64,000 nt of DNA. Origin: WS-9 sp036274595. GTDB lineage: Bacteria; Eisenbacteria; RBG-16-71-46; SZUA-252. The notes under the pieces were generated by a model that made no database searches, was not told the origin of the DNA, and saw only the letters and a program-made list of their open reading frames with translations. Shown here in pieces: positions 8,295 through 17,488 of the stretch (its first letter is position 1; every line of letters starts with the position of its first letter). The position numbers and the translations under genes were made by a program. Where the stretch lies: contig DASUFL010000118.1 in assembly GCA_036274595.1 (NCBI GenBank), positions 1 through 64,000 of the forward strand, given 5' to 3'.

Positions 8295-9380
8295 GAGCAT
8301 CACGCTCGGCTCGGCCAGCGCGGTCCGGTAGGCGTCACGGTAGCTTGCCGCGGTCCGCTCCGGCGTGAGCTCGACGGCCCGAGCCTTGGCCCGCCGGGCG
8401 TAATCCCGGCGAACCTGCCGGTCCTCGATCAGCCAGCGAAGCGTCTGGAGAAGGGCCTGGTCGTCCCGTGGCGGGACGTAGCAGGCATCCTCTCCCCAGA
8501 TCTCGCGCAAGGTCGGGATGTCTCCCAGGACGAGGGCGCATCCCGACAGGGCCGCCTCGAGCGGCCCGTAGCCGAACGGCTCGTAGAGGGCAGGGAGCGC
8601 GAAGATGGCGGCGCCGGCATGAGCCCGCGCCAGCGCGGACCGGTCCAGGGGCCCGAGGGCGCGTGCGTTCTTGAAGCGGATCGGTTCTCCGTTCCGGGAT
8701 CGTGTCTCGCCCGCGACGACGACGGGCCATGACAGTCGCGCGGCGACCCGGTCCACGGCCGCGGCGTTCTTCGAGGGATCGCGCAGGTCGCCGACAAACA
8801 AGATTCGGTGACGCTTTGGAATGACGGGGGGTGGTGCGATCGAGCGACCGTTCGGGATCACACGGAGGGACACCCGCTCCCCATACAGGCGCAGGACGGA
8901 GTCCCGCATGGCCCGTGTGGGAACGGCCACGACGTGAGCGGCGCGCAATCCCCGCCGGACCTCCTCAGCGTAGCGGTCGAGGGTGGACGGGAGAGGCGAG
9001 CCATGAACCGCCTCCCACCAGGACAGGGCACAGGCATGACCGGTCATCACCACCGGGGCGCGCCATGGAAGGGCGCCATGCACGTAACCGTTCAGATGGA
9101 CGATGTCGGGGGACAGACGCTGCTCCAGGTCCATCAGCCATTCACCCGCCTGATCCGTGGAGGGCCAGCTCTCGTCCGTCCACTCGAGAGGGTGCCGGCC
9201 CTCATGGAGGTGCAGGCGGGGTATGGCCTCGGCCTCGGCGCGCTGGGCGGGCGAAGCAGGATCGCCCAGCGTCGCGAGGTCGACCTGCGAGCCTGACTGC
9301 GCGAGCGTGGCCGCCAGCTCCATGGAGAACGTCCACACGTCCACCGACGTGTCGGCCGTCATGAGGATGCGGAGTCTCAT
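8280..9380 (-). CDS. Glycosyltransferase family 4 (GT-B fold)
   Basis: A protein of 366 residues beginning MRLRILMTADTSVDVWTFSMELA, a Rossmann-type acceptor domain. The C-terminal donor-binding domain includes RILFVGDLRDPSKN and the family EX7E-like block ALYEPFGYGPLEAALSGCAL. Glycosyltransferases of this type transfer a sugar from a nucleotide donor, often in exopolysaccharide, glycolipid or trehalose-type pathways. No pathway genes are adjacent, so the acceptor is unknown. The gene is followed upstream (in its direction of transcription) by a small membrane-protein gene on the same strand. Confidence 0.85.
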   Translation of the reverse strand: MRLRILMTADTSVDVWTFSMELAATLAQSGSQVDLATLGDPASPAQRAEAEAIPRLHLHEGRHPLEWTDESWPSTDQAGEWLMDLEQRLSPDIVHLNGYVHGALPWRAPVVMTGHACALSWWEAVHGSPLPSTLDRYAEEVRRGLRAAHVVAVPTRAMRDSVLRLYGERVSLRVIPNGRSIAPPPVIPKRHRILFVGDLRDPSKNAAAVDRVAARLSWPVVVAGETRSRNGEPIRFKNARALGPLDRSALARAHAGAAIFALPALYEPFGYGPLEAALSGCALVLGDIPTLREIWGEDACYVPPRDDQALLQTLRWLIEDRQVRRDYARRAKARAVELTPERTAASYRDAYRTALAEPSVMLGAQA

Positions 9381-9403
9381 CGCACCCGTTCAGCGTTCCA
9401 CGG

Positions 9404-9556
9404 TCAGCGCAGGTACGCGTAGTTGGGACCGGTCCGAAGCCGGCGGTATCGCACCGCGCCGGCACCCCAGAAGATCGCGGTGATCCCGGCATAGCCGGCC
9501 ACGATCAAGCTGACACCCACAAGGAGACCCTGCACGAACTCGGTCGAGCGGCCCAT
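9404..9556 (-). CDS. Small single-span membrane protein, hypothetical
   Basis: A 50-residue protein (MGRSTEFVQGLLVGVSLIVA...) with one hydrophobic helix at about residues 8-32 and a basic C-terminal end (RYRRLRTGPNYAYLR). GGAGG sits about 5 bases before the ATG, which supports translation from here rather than from start codons farther upstream. It precedes the glycosyltransferase gene on the same strand with a gap of 23 bases. I do not recognise a family. Confidence 0.5.
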   Translation of the reverse strand: MGRSTEFVQGLLVGVSLIVAGYAGITAIFWGAGAVRYRRLRTGPNYAYLR

Positions 9557-9808
9557 GGCCCCTCCATCGAATGAAATGGGATGACTTGCCATCACTCCAT
9601 GCATCCACGACAGCAATGCGCGTGCCGTCACACATTCGGCGTGCGGCTGCGTTGGCCGCGCGTGATTTAGCACGGCCGGGACGCGTCATCCTACGTGCGC
9701 CTTGTAATTTTGTTCCTCGTGAAGATACGCGACCTGAATTCCTTGACAGGCGGCGGAACGGTGGGGGACCGTTGAAGGGCGATCCATGGATGCCAGACGA
9801 GGGAACTC

Positions 9809-12343
9809 ATGAATCCGAAGACCATAGCCCCGCCGGCGGAGGGGGATCTCGAGGTCGACCAAGCACCCAGCGACCACCAGGTCGAGCGGCTGCGCACCGT
9901 CTATCAGCTGACGGATGCGGTGAGCCGCGCGACCGCGATCGACGAGGTCTACGAGGCCGCGCTCCGCGGGCTCGAGCGGGCCGTGCGGACCGATCGTGCG
10001 TCGATCCTCCTCTTCGATGACGACGGCGTCATGCGATTCAAGGCGTGGCATGGCCTGTCGGAAGTCTATCGGCGTGCCGTGGAGGGGCACTGCCCCTGGT
10101 CGCGCGACGCGGTCGACCCGCAGCCGTTCGGCGTTTCGGACGTCGCGCGGGACGGGACGCTCGCCGCCTACCGTCCGCTCTTCGAGTCGGAAGGGATCCG
10201 CGCTCTCGCGTTCATCCCTCTCCTCTCGCGTGGCCGGCTGATCGGGAAGTTCATGGTCTACTTCGACCACGAGCACGCGCTCGGCCTCGAGGAGTTCGAG
10301 CTGGCGCGCGCCATCGCGGGGCACGTCGCGTTCGCGGTGGAGCGCATCCACGCCGAGGCGAAGCTCGCGCTCTATCGCGAGATCTTCGCCCACTCGAGCG
10401 ACGCGATCGCCATCATCGCCGCCGATGGACGCTACCTGGAGCGGAACCTCGCGCATCAAGAGCTGATCGGCTACACCGACGAGGAAATCCTGGGCAAGAC
10501 CCCCGAGCTTCACCTGGGGGGAGAGCGCTTCCGCGAGGTGACGACCTCCCTGGAGGCGCAGGGACGCTATCGCCAGGACGTCATCAGCACGACCAAATCA
10601 GGAATCCAGCTCGACATCGAGCTCTCGGCCTTCACCGTGCGCGATGCCTCCGGAGTGCCGGTCTGCCACGTCGGCATCAAGCGTGACATCAGCCAGCGAA
10701 AGCGCATGGAGGAGGCGCTCCAGTTCCTCGCCGCCGCGAGCGCCGCGCTCGACCGCTCGCTCGACTATCAGGCGACGGTCGAGAACCTCGCCGGTCTCAC
10801 CGTTCCGTACCTCGCCGATTGGGTCGTGGTCGAGACCGTGGGTCCGGACGGCTCGCTCCGCCCATCGGCCAGCATCCATGTCGATCTGAAGAGGGCGGAG
10901 CTCCTGGTCGAGCTCGCCGCGCTCCGCGCGGCCCCGACGATGCCGGCCGGGCCGGTTCAGGACATGGCGGCGCTCAAGCCGAGGCGGATGAGCGGCCCTG
11001 CCGACCTCCTGGCGGAGCTGGCCCAGGGAGACATGCGCGCCGCAGAGCTCCTCGGCCGGATCGGCGCGGCCTCCGCGATGGTCGTGCCGCTCCGGGCGCG
11101 CGGCCGGATCCTCGGCCGCATGACGCTCGTCTCGACGAGGCGCATCTACCAGGACCGCGATCTCGCGCTGGCGGACGACCTCTCACGACGGGGCGCCACC
11201 GCGCTCGACAATGCGCGGCTCTACGGCGAGGTGCAGGAGTCCGATCGGCGGAAGGAGGAGTTCCTCGCGGTTCTCGCGCACGAGCTCCGGAATCCCATGA
11301 CGCCGCTCCTGACATGTCTCGAGCTGATGCGCTCACCCCATGCGGACGCCGATTCGATCGCGCGATGGCGGGAGATCATGGAGCGTCAGGTGCGGAACTT
11401 GGCACGGCTCGTGGACGACCTCCTCGACGTGTCGCGCATCACGCGCGGGAAGATCGAGCTGCAGAAGCAGTCGATCGACCTCGCAACCGTGGTGGCCCGC
11501 GCCGTCGAGACCACGCGCCCCTTGATCCAGAGCCGGGGCATCTCGCTCGGGGTGGCGATCCCGCCAGAGCTCAAGCTCTTCGCCGACCCGCTCCGGGTCG
11601 AGCAGATCCTCGCCAACCTCCTCAACAATGCCGCCAAGTACACGCCCGAAGGGGGCCGTGTGGACATCGAGGGGGAGGGGGACGGCGTGGGCGTCACGGT
11701 CCGCGTGCGCGACAACGGCGTCGGCATCGCGCCCGATCTCCTGCCGCGCCTCTTCGATCTGTTCCAGCAGGGAGGGAACGCGTCGGGCGGGCTCGGCATC
11801 GGACTCACGCTCGTGCGCACCCTGGTCGAGCTCCATGGCGGCGGTGTGCGCGCCATGAGCCCGGGGCCCGGGCGGGGAAGCGAGTTCGAAGTCCGGCTCC
11901 CGATCGGGGAAACGCCGCCCGTCCCGCGCACGGGCCCGCCCGCGCTCGACCCCAAGCGAGATCCGAGGCGGCAACGCGCGCTCATCGTCGACGACAACGT
12001 GGATGCCGCGACCCTCCTCGCCGAGGCGTTGCGGCAGCGGGGACACGTGGTCCATCTCGCGCACGACGGGAAGACGGCCGTGGAGGAGGCCCTGCGCCAC
12101 AGGCCCGAGGTGATCCTCCTCGACCTGGGTCTTCCCGATCTCGACGGCTACGAAGTCGCGAGCCGGCTGCGCGCGCAGGCCGGGTTCGAGCAGAGCGCGA
12201 TCATCGCGATCTCGGGATACGGCCAGGCGCAGTACTTGACCCGCTCGGCGGAGGCCGGCTTCTCCCATCACATCGTGAAGCCGGTCGACATGGCACATCT
12301 CGAGGCGCTTCTCACCGCGCTCCAGACCTCGAATCGCTCGTGA
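9809..12343 (+). CDS. Hybrid sensor histidine kinase (GAF-PAS-GAF-HisKA-HATPase-REC)
   Basis: A soluble hybrid kinase of 844 residues with no membrane helix. Domains in order: GAF (about 30-180), PAS (about 188-300), a second GAF-like region (about 305-485), HisKA with the phospho-accepting H491 in LAHELRNP, HATPase (about 550-710, with NNAAKY and a DNGVGIAP G-box), and a C-terminal receiver domain (about 728-840) with phospho-acceptor D772 in LLDLGLPDLDG and the conserved KPVD lysine. By family it autophosphorylates on His and passes phosphate to its own receiver. No separate output regulator is adjacent, so a phosphorelay partner must be encoded elsewhere. An ATG with a modest RBS follows a 250-base gap. 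Confidence 0.92.
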   Translation: MNPKTIAPPAEGDLEVDQAPSDHQVERLRTVYQLTDAVSRATAIDEVYEAALRGLERAVRTDRASILLFDDDGVMRFKAWHGLSEVYRRAVEGHCPWSRDAVDPQPFGVSDVARDGTLAAYRPLFESEGIRALAFIPLLSRGRLIGKFMVYFDHEHALGLEEFELARAIAGHVAFAVERIHAEAKLALYREIFAHSSDAIAIIAADGRYLERNLAHQELIGYTDEEILGKTPELHLGGERFREVTTSLEAQGRYRQDVISTTKSGIQLDIELSAFTVRDASGVPVCHVGIKRDISQRKRMEEALQFLAAASAALDRSLDYQATVENLAGLTVPYLADWVVVETVGPDGSLRPSASIHVDLKRAELLVELAALRAAPTMPAGPVQDMAALKPRRMSGPADLLAELAQGDMRAAELLGRIGAASAMVVPLRARGRILGRMTLVSTRRIYQDRDLALADDLSRRGATALDNARLYGEVQESDRRKEEFLAVLAHELRNPMTPLLTCLELMRSPHADADSIARWREIMERQVRNLARLVDDLLDVSRITRGKIELQKQSIDLATVVARAVETTRPLIQSRGISLGVAIPPELKLFADPLRVEQILANLLNNAAKYTPEGGRVDIEGEGDGVGVTVRVRDNGVGIAPDLLPRLFDLFQQGGNASGGLGIGLTLVRTLVELHGGGVRAMSPGPGRGSEFEVRLPIGETPPVPRTGPPALDPKRDPRRQRALIVDDNVDAATLLAEALRQRGHVVHLAHDGKTAVEEALRHRPEVILLDLGLPDLDGYEVASRLRAQAGFEQSAIIAISGYGQAQYLTRSAEAGFSHHIVKPVDMAHLEALLTALQTSNRS

Positions 12344-12374
12344 GGCTCGCTCGAGCCCAGTCCCGCATGAGCTG

Positions 12375-13937
12375 ATGCTGCTCCTCGACGTGGCACGGAC
12401 GTCCGAACGGGTCGCCTCCCTGTCGAAGCGGACGGAGAAGATCGCGGCGCTCGCGGAGTGTCTCCGCCGCCTCGGTCCCGAGGAGGCCGCGATCGGTGTC
12501 GCCTACCTCTCCGGGCGCCTCCCGCAGGGGCGGATCGGAGTCGGAGGGGCCGCCCTTCGACAGACGGCTCAGGGGACGCACGCGGCCGAGCCTTCGCTCA
12601 CGCTCGCCGAGGTCGATGGGGCGCTCACGCGGATCGCCGGGCTCGGCGGTCCCGGCTCCTCCGCGGCGCGCCAGGAAGCGCTCGCGTCGCTCCTCGGGCG
12701 TGCGACGGACCTCGAGGCGTCGCTCCTGATCCGGCTCCTCGTGGGTGAGCTCAGGCAAGGGGCGCTCGGTGGCGTCATGGAGGAGGCGGTGTCGAGGGCC
12801 TCGGGGATCCCGGCGGATGCGATTCGGCGCGCGGCCATGGTGGCGGGGAGTCTCGATCCCGTCGCGGTCCAGGCGCTCACGCAAGGGGCGAGTGGTCTCG
12901 CCTCCTTCAAGGTTGGCCTCTTCCGTCCCCTCTCGCCGATGCTCGCGCAGCCCGCGGACGATCTGGACGGAGCACTGAAGGCGATGGGGGAGGCGGCGCT
13001 CGAGTTCAAGCTGGATGGCGCGCGCGTCCAGGCGCACAAGGCCGGGGACGAGGTGCGCGTCTACTCCCGCCGGCTCCACGACGTGACCGGCTCGGTGCCC
13101 GATCTGGTCGAAGCGGTCCGGGGCCTTCACGCGCGCGAGCTCATCCTGGACGGTGAGGCGCTCGCGCTTCGCCCCGACGGAACACCGCACTCGTTCCAGG
13201 TCACGATGGGCCGGTTCGGGACCAAGCTGGACGTGGAGCGGTCGCGCCGCGAGCTTCCGCTCACGCCCTTCTTCTTCGATCTCCTCCGCGTCGACGGGGA
13301 CGACCTCCACGATGCGCCCGCGCGCGAGCGCTTCCGGGCGCTCCGCGAGGCGGCACCGTCCTTCGCCGTGCCCCAGCGGATCACGTCCGATCCGTCCGAA
13401 GCGGACGACTTCTTCGAGGAAGCGCTCCGCCGCGGCCACGAAGGGGTCATGATGAAGGGCATGGAGGGGCGGTACGAGGCGGGCCGGCGAGGGGCGGGCT
13501 GGCTCAAGCTGAAGCCCGCGCACACCCTCGATCTCGTCGTGCTCGCGGCCGAATGGGGCCACGGCCGGCGAAAGGGGCGCTTGAGCAACCTCCACCTGGG
13601 AGCTCGCGATCCGCGCACGGGAGGATTCGTGATGCTCGGGAAGACCTTCAAAGGGATGACGGACGCGATGCTGGACTGGCAGACGAAACGCTTCCAGTCG
13701 CTCGCGCTCGGCACGGACGGCCATGTCGTCCACGTCCGTCCCGAGCAGGTCGTCGAGATCGCGTTCAACGACGTGCAGGAGAGCCCGCACTACCCGGGCG
13801 GGCTGGCGCTCCGCTTCGCGCGGGTGAAGCGCTATCGCGACGACAAGCGGGCCGACGAGGCCGACACGATCGACACCGTCCGCGCGATCGCGCGCGCCGA
13901 GGTTCGCGCGTCGCGAGCGAAAGGAGGCGTGCGATGA
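12375..13937 (+). CDS. ATP-dependent DNA ligase (LigB / archaeal type)
   Basis: A ligase of 520 residues that seals nicks using ATP. The N-terminal DNA-binding domain (about 1-180) precedes the adenylation domain. The nucleotidyl lysine is K212 in EFKLDGARVQ, and later motifs include LDGEALAL, FFFDLLRVDG, EGVMMKGMEGRYEAG and a GWLKLKP motif. An OB-fold with VVEIAFNDVQESP forms the C-terminus. Length and order match the archaeal/actinobacterial LigB group rather than the shorter LigD or LigC enzymes. The stop codon overlaps the start of the next gene by four bases. In bacteria such ligases supplement the NAD-dependent enzyme in repair. Confidence 0.92.
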   Translation: MLLLDVARTSERVASLSKRTEKIAALAECLRRLGPEEAAIGVAYLSGRLPQGRIGVGGAALRQTAQGTHAAEPSLTLAEVDGALTRIAGLGGPGSSAARQEALASLLGRATDLEASLLIRLLVGELRQGALGGVMEEAVSRASGIPADAIRRAAMVAGSLDPVAVQALTQGASGLASFKVGLFRPLSPMLAQPADDLDGALKAMGEAALEFKLDGARVQAHKAGDEVRVYSRRLHDVTGSVPDLVEAVRGLHARELILDGEALALRPDGTPHSFQVTMGRFGTKLDVERSRRELPLTPFFFDLLRVDGDDLHDAPARERFRALREAAPSFAVPQRITSDPSEADDFFEEALRRGHEGVMMKGMEGRYEAGRRGAGWLKLKPAHTLDLVVLAAEWGHGRRKGRLSNLHLGARDPRTGGFVMLGKTFKGMTDAMLDWQTKRFQSLALGTDGHVVHVRPEQVVEIAFNDVQESPHYPGGLALRFARVKRYRDDKRADEADTIDTVRAIARAEVRASRAKGGVR

Positions 13938-15391
13938 GCCGTGGGCTCTTCCAGGGTCGGACGTTCGACGACTTCCTCTTCCGCCCGCGCCTGGGGCGGG
14001 TCGGATCCCGCGCCGACGCGCGGCTCGGCTCCCGGTTCTCGAAGGGGATCGCGCTCGAGCTGCCGGTCGTCTCCGCCAACATGGACAGCGTGACCGGTTC
14101 GGCGATGGCCCGGACGATGGCGCTCGAAGGGGGGATCGGCATCGTGCACCGCGCGCTCTCGATCGAGGACCAGGCGCGCGAGGTGGAGCGCGTGAAGCGG
14201 AGCCACGGCTGGATCGTGGAAGATCCGATCCGTCTCCCGCGCACGGCGACGTTGCGCGAAGCGCGCGACACGATCCGCCGCCATGGCGTGACCGGGCTCC
14301 TCATCGAGGAGTCGCGCGGGTCGGGGGTCCTGGCCGGCATCCTCTCGAAGCGGGACATGCCCTGGGATCCGGGGCGTGAGGGTGATCCCGTGGAGCGGCA
14401 CATGACTCCGTTCGATCGCCTCCACGTCGGCAGACCGGGCATGAGCCCCGACGAGGCCGCGCGGATCCTCTACGAGCACAGGATCGAGAAGCTGCCCGTG
14501 GTGGATGCGGAACGTCGCATCGCCGGGCTCATCACGAAGAGCGACATCCTCCTCTCCCGGGAGCGTCCCGACTCGACGAAGGACGCGAAGGGGCGTCTCC
14601 GGGTCGGAGCCGCCGTGGGAGCGCGGGGCGACTATCTCGATCGCGCGGATGCGCTCCTCGCCGCGGGGGCCGACGCGTTGGTCGTCGACATCGCGCATGG
14701 CCACTCCGAAGTGATGGCGGAGGCGCTCGGCGCGCTCCGAGCGCGGTTTCCGAAGGCCGAGCTCGTGGCGGGGAACGTGGGGACCGCGGAGGGGGCGCTC
14801 TTCCTCAAGGACCTGGGCGTCGCCGCCGTGAAGGTGGGGATCGGCCCGGGGCGCGGATGCCGGACGAGGCTCGAGACCGCGGCCGGCGTGCCGCAGCTCG
14901 AGGCGATCTACGAGATCCGGCTCGCGCTCGGCGAGTCCGTCCCGATCATCGCCGACGGCGGGATGCGACACGACAAGGACATCGTGCTCGCGCTCCTCTG
15001 CGGCGCGTCCTCGGTGATGCTCGGCAGCATGCTCTCCGGAACCGACGAGGCTCCGGGACGCGTGATCGAGGATCCAGCGACGCACGAGAAGCGAAAGGTG
15101 TACCGCGGCATGACCTCGCCGCAGGCGGTGCTCGCGACCCATTACGGGGCGGGCGAGGAGGAGGAGCTCGAGCGCGCGCTCGAGACCCCCGCGGAAGGGC
15201 AAGAGCTCGAGGTGCCGTACCGCGGAAGCGTGCGCGACGTGCTCCACAGACTCCGGGGCCATCTTCGCTCCGCCGTGAGCTACGCGGGCGAGACCTCGCT
15301 CGGTTCCGCGCGAGAGGTCCTGCTCGACGACCCCGAGGCGTTCCTGGTCCCGCTCTCGGCGGCGTCGATCCGAGAGTCGTACGAGCGCTGA
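13934..15391 (+). CDS. guaB: IMP dehydrogenase (variant active-site loop)
   Basis: A 485-residue (beta/alpha)8-barrel enzyme of purine synthesis that oxidises IMP to XMP with NAD+. The barrel is interrupted by a CBS pair (about 95-215). The catalytic cysteine is C309. The usual GPGSICTTR loop reads GPGRGCRTRLET here, so the Cys is kept but flanking residues differ. The phosphate-binding IIADGGM, CGASSVMLGSML and the YRGMTSPQA flap are present. Divergent IMPDHs with a GRGCRTR loop are, to my recollection, known in some uncultured lineages. The start overlaps the ligase stop as ATGA, with AAGGAGG upstream. GMP reductase is the main alternative but the CBS pair and flap favour IMPDH. Confidence 0.85.
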   Translation: MSRGLFQGRTFDDFLFRPRLGRVGSRADARLGSRFSKGIALELPVVSANMDSVTGSAMARTMALEGGIGIVHRALSIEDQAREVERVKRSHGWIVEDPIRLPRTATLREARDTIRRHGVTGLLIEESRGSGVLAGILSKRDMPWDPGREGDPVERHMTPFDRLHVGRPGMSPDEAARILYEHRIEKLPVVDAERRIAGLITKSDILLSRERPDSTKDAKGRLRVGAAVGARGDYLDRADALLAAGADALVVDIAHGHSEVMAEALGALRARFPKAELVAGNVGTAEGALFLKDLGVAAVKVGIGPGRGCRTRLETAAGVPQLEAIYEIRLALGESVPIIADGGMRHDKDIVLALLCGASSVMLGSMLSGTDEAPGRVIEDPATHEKRKVYRGMTSPQAVLATHYGAGEEEELERALETPAEGQELEVPYRGSVRDVLHRLRGHLRSAVSYAGETSLGSAREVLLDDPEAFLVPLSAASIRESYER

Positions 15392-15399
15392 GCGGGCCG

Positions 15400-15416
15400 C
15401 GCACGTTATCCGTGCG
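15400..15416. terminator. Short hairpin after guaB-like gene
   Basis: CGCACG (15400-15405) and CGTGCG (15411-15416) pair around a TTATC loop ten bases after the IMP dehydrogenase stop. The stem is only 6 bp and has no T-run, so this is a weak terminator candidate. Confidence 0.3.
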
Positions 15417-15522
15417 GACGCGACGCCGGTCTGTCACGATGGAAGGAGGCCGCCCGCCAACCTGCGGCTCTGGACCAAGGCCCGAGCGCCATGCTCGGCC
15501 GCGAGCCAAAGGTAGGTCCGCC

Positions 15523-15810
15523 ATGCGAGACGATGACGCGCGCCGACCGCGCTCTCCCAAACGCCGCACCCCACGGCCCGACGAGCCGCCGCGAACCCCC
15601 GATCCGCCACCGCGCGTGCCCCACCCCGAGCCCGACATGCCGGTGCCGTTCCCGGGCTCACCCGGGCCGGAGCCACATACCATGCCTGAGATCGAGCACC
15701 GGCGCCGGCAGGCGGACGATGTGGACGAGGCAGGCGAGGAGTCCTTCCCGGAGAGCGAGCCGCCGGCCGTGAGCCGGCCCGACCCGCCACCGCTCCCCGG
15801 ACCGCACTAG
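15523..15810 (+). CDS. Pro-rich acidic small protein with an ESFPESEPP-like motif
   Basis: A 95-residue protein made mainly of P, E, D and R, almost certainly disordered. Near its C-terminus is the stretch DEAGEESFPESEPPAV, which resembles the short EESFPASDPP motif found in many small bacterial proteins of unknown function. That motif and the 1-base stop/start overlap (TAGTG) with the following YihY gene argue that it is a real gene. GGTAGG lies a few bases upstream of the ATG. I can assign no function. Confidence 0.5.
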   Translation: MRDDDARRPRSPKRRTPRPDEPPRTPDPPPRVPHPEPDMPVPFPGSPGPEPHTMPEIEHRRRQADDVDEAGEESFPESEPPAVSRPDPPPLPGPH

Positions 15811-16751
15811 TGAAGGCGCTCTTCAAGCTCCTCGCCGCCACGCTCCACTCCTGGCGCGAGGACAAAGCGCCTCGACTCGGAGCGGCGCTCGCGTACTACA
15901 CGATCTTCTCCATCCCGCCGCTGTTGATCCTGCTCATCGGGATCGCTTCGATCGCGTTCGGGCGGGACGCCGTGGAAGGGCGCGTCGTGGGAACGATCCA
16001 GGGACTGGTCGGAACGGGAGGCGCCTCGGCGATCCAGGACATGCTCCGGAGCGCCCACGCGTCCGGACGAGGGCCGATCGCGACCGCGATCGGGTTGATC
16101 ACGCTCCTCCTCGGGGCGTCGGGCGTGATCTCGAACCTCAAGGACGCGCTCAACACGATCTGGGAGGTGGAGCCGAAGCCCGGGCGCGGCATCGTGGCGT
16201 TTCTGCGGGAGTACATCTTCTCGATCTCGCTCGTACTGGCGGCCGGCTTCCTTCTCCTCGTCAGCCTGGCCGTGAGCGCCGCCCTCGCCGCGCTCGGAGA
16301 CTACCTGGGCCGCGTGCTTCCCGGCGGCGCCGCCCTCTGGGGCGCGGTGGACGTGTTCGTGTCGGTCCTCGTGATCGGATTCCTGTTCGCCGTCCTCTTC
16401 AAGTACCTGCCGAACGCGCGCGTGGCATGGGGGGACGTCCTCCTCGGCGGGCTCTTCACCTCCGTGCTGTTCACCGTGGGAGAGGCGCTGATCGGGCTCT
16501 ACTTGGGACGCACCAACGTGGGCTCGGCGTTCGGCGCGGCTGGATCGCTGGTGGTCGTCCTCGTGTGGGTCTACTACTCGTCGATGATCCTCTTCTTCGG
16601 GGCGGAGCTCACGAAGGCGTACGCCACGCTCTACGGCTCCCGCATCGTGCCCGATCCGGACGCGCGGCCGGTGGCCGAAGGCGAACGGGAGCAGCAGGGA
16701 ATTCCGAGGCGGCGGGGAGGTTCACGCCCCTATGCGCCGGGCGTGCGCTAG
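15810..16751 (+). CDS. YihY/BrkB-family inner-membrane protein
   Basis: An integral membrane protein of 313 residues with about six helices. It begins with the LGAALAYYTIFSIPPLLI block typical of the YihY/BrkB (once called RNase BN) family and has the conserved WGDVLLGG and AGSLVVVLVWVYYSSMI segments. The C-terminal 40 residues are charged and cytoplasmic. Family members are found widely but their activity is unsettled; a transport or envelope role is usually assumed. Translation is probably coupled to the small Pro-rich protein through the overlapping stop and GTG. Confidence 0.85.
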   Translation: MKALFKLLAATLHSWREDKAPRLGAALAYYTIFSIPPLLILLIGIASIAFGRDAVEGRVVGTIQGLVGTGGASAIQDMLRSAHASGRGPIATAIGLITLLLGASGVISNLKDALNTIWEVEPKPGRGIVAFLREYIFSISLVLAAGFLLLVSLAVSAALAALGDYLGRVLPGGAALWGAVDVFVSVLVIGFLFAVLFKYLPNARVAWGDVLLGGLFTSVLFTVGEALIGLYLGRTNVGSAFGAAGSLVVVLVWVYYSSMILFFGAELTKAYATLYGSRIVPDPDARPVAEGEREQQGIPRRRGGSRPYAPGVR

Positions 16752-16801
16752 AATGCGGCCACGCACCCGGCGGGTCGGGGCGGAACGGGAAGGGAGGTCG
16801 T

Positions 16802-17488
16802 GTGGACGAAGCCGCGGCGAAGTCGCCAGGGATCAGCCTCAAGCAGGCCCTCGGAATTCCCCTCAACGTTCTCTGCTTTCTCTTCCTCATGGTGCTCGCA
16901 TGGGGAAGCTGGGCCGGGTTCTTCGCGCACCCGGCCCGCGTCGGCGTGGTGGTCGTGCATCTCCTCATGATGCCGGTCATGACGATCTGCACCGCGGGGC
17001 GAAGCCGGGGCGTGCGCCACGAGCCCGACTGGAAGCCCTTCTTCCCGCTCCTCGTCTTCCACTCGCTCTTCACCGCGTGGGTCATGCCCTACATGGACGC
17101 GCGCGATCTCTTCGTGCTCCCGGGCGGGGACCCGCTCCGCTACGCGGGGCTCGTGATCCTCTCGCTCGGCGCGCTCCTTCGCGTCTGGCCGATGATGACG
17201 CTGGGACGTCGATTCGCCTCGGTCGTCGCGATCCAGGAAGGGCACAAGCTCCACACGGCTGGCATCTACCGCTGGGCGCGCCATCCGTCCTACGTGGGCA
17301 TCCTGCTCATGGACGTCGGCTTCGCGTGCGTCTTCCGGAGCAGCGTGGCGGTCCTCCTCCTGCCGCTCGTGTTCTGGATGTTCCACCGGCGGATGGACGT
17401 GGAGGAGGCGCTCCTCGTCGACGCGTTCGGCGACGAGTACAAAGCCTACATGGGCCGCTCGGCGCGGCTTTGGCCCGGCGTCTATTGA
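16802..17488 (+). CDS. Isoprenylcysteine carboxyl methyltransferase (ICMT)-like membrane protein
   Basis: A 228-residue membrane protein with about five helices. The C-terminal third carries the family signature: HKLHTAGIYRWARHPSYVG followed by a hydrophobic stretch and an EEALLVDAFGDEYKAYM block, which in ICMT/PEMT proteins forms the S-adenosylmethionine pocket. The substrate in bacteria is usually unknown. A GTG start is chosen because GGGAGG lies about 5 bases upstream and a hydrophobic N-terminus follows at once. The stop overlaps the next ATG by one base (TGATG). Confidence 0.78.
   Translation: MDEAAAKSPGISLKQALGIPLNVLCFLFLMVLAWGSWAGFFAHPARVGVVVVHLLMMPVMTICTAGRSRGVRHEPDWKPFFPLLVFHSLFTAWVMPYMDARDLFVLPGGDPLRYAGLVILSLGALLRVWPMMTLGRRFASVVAIQEGHKLHTAGIYRWARHPSYVGILLMDVGFACVFRSSVAVLLLPLVFWMFHRRMDVEEALLVDAFGDEYKAYMGRSARLWPGVY

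Noticed and set aside
9743..9748. TTGACA as a -35 box for the hybrid kinase gene
   Set aside because: No -10-like sequence occurs at 16-18 bp downstream (GACCGT at 9767-9772), so I do not call a promoter.
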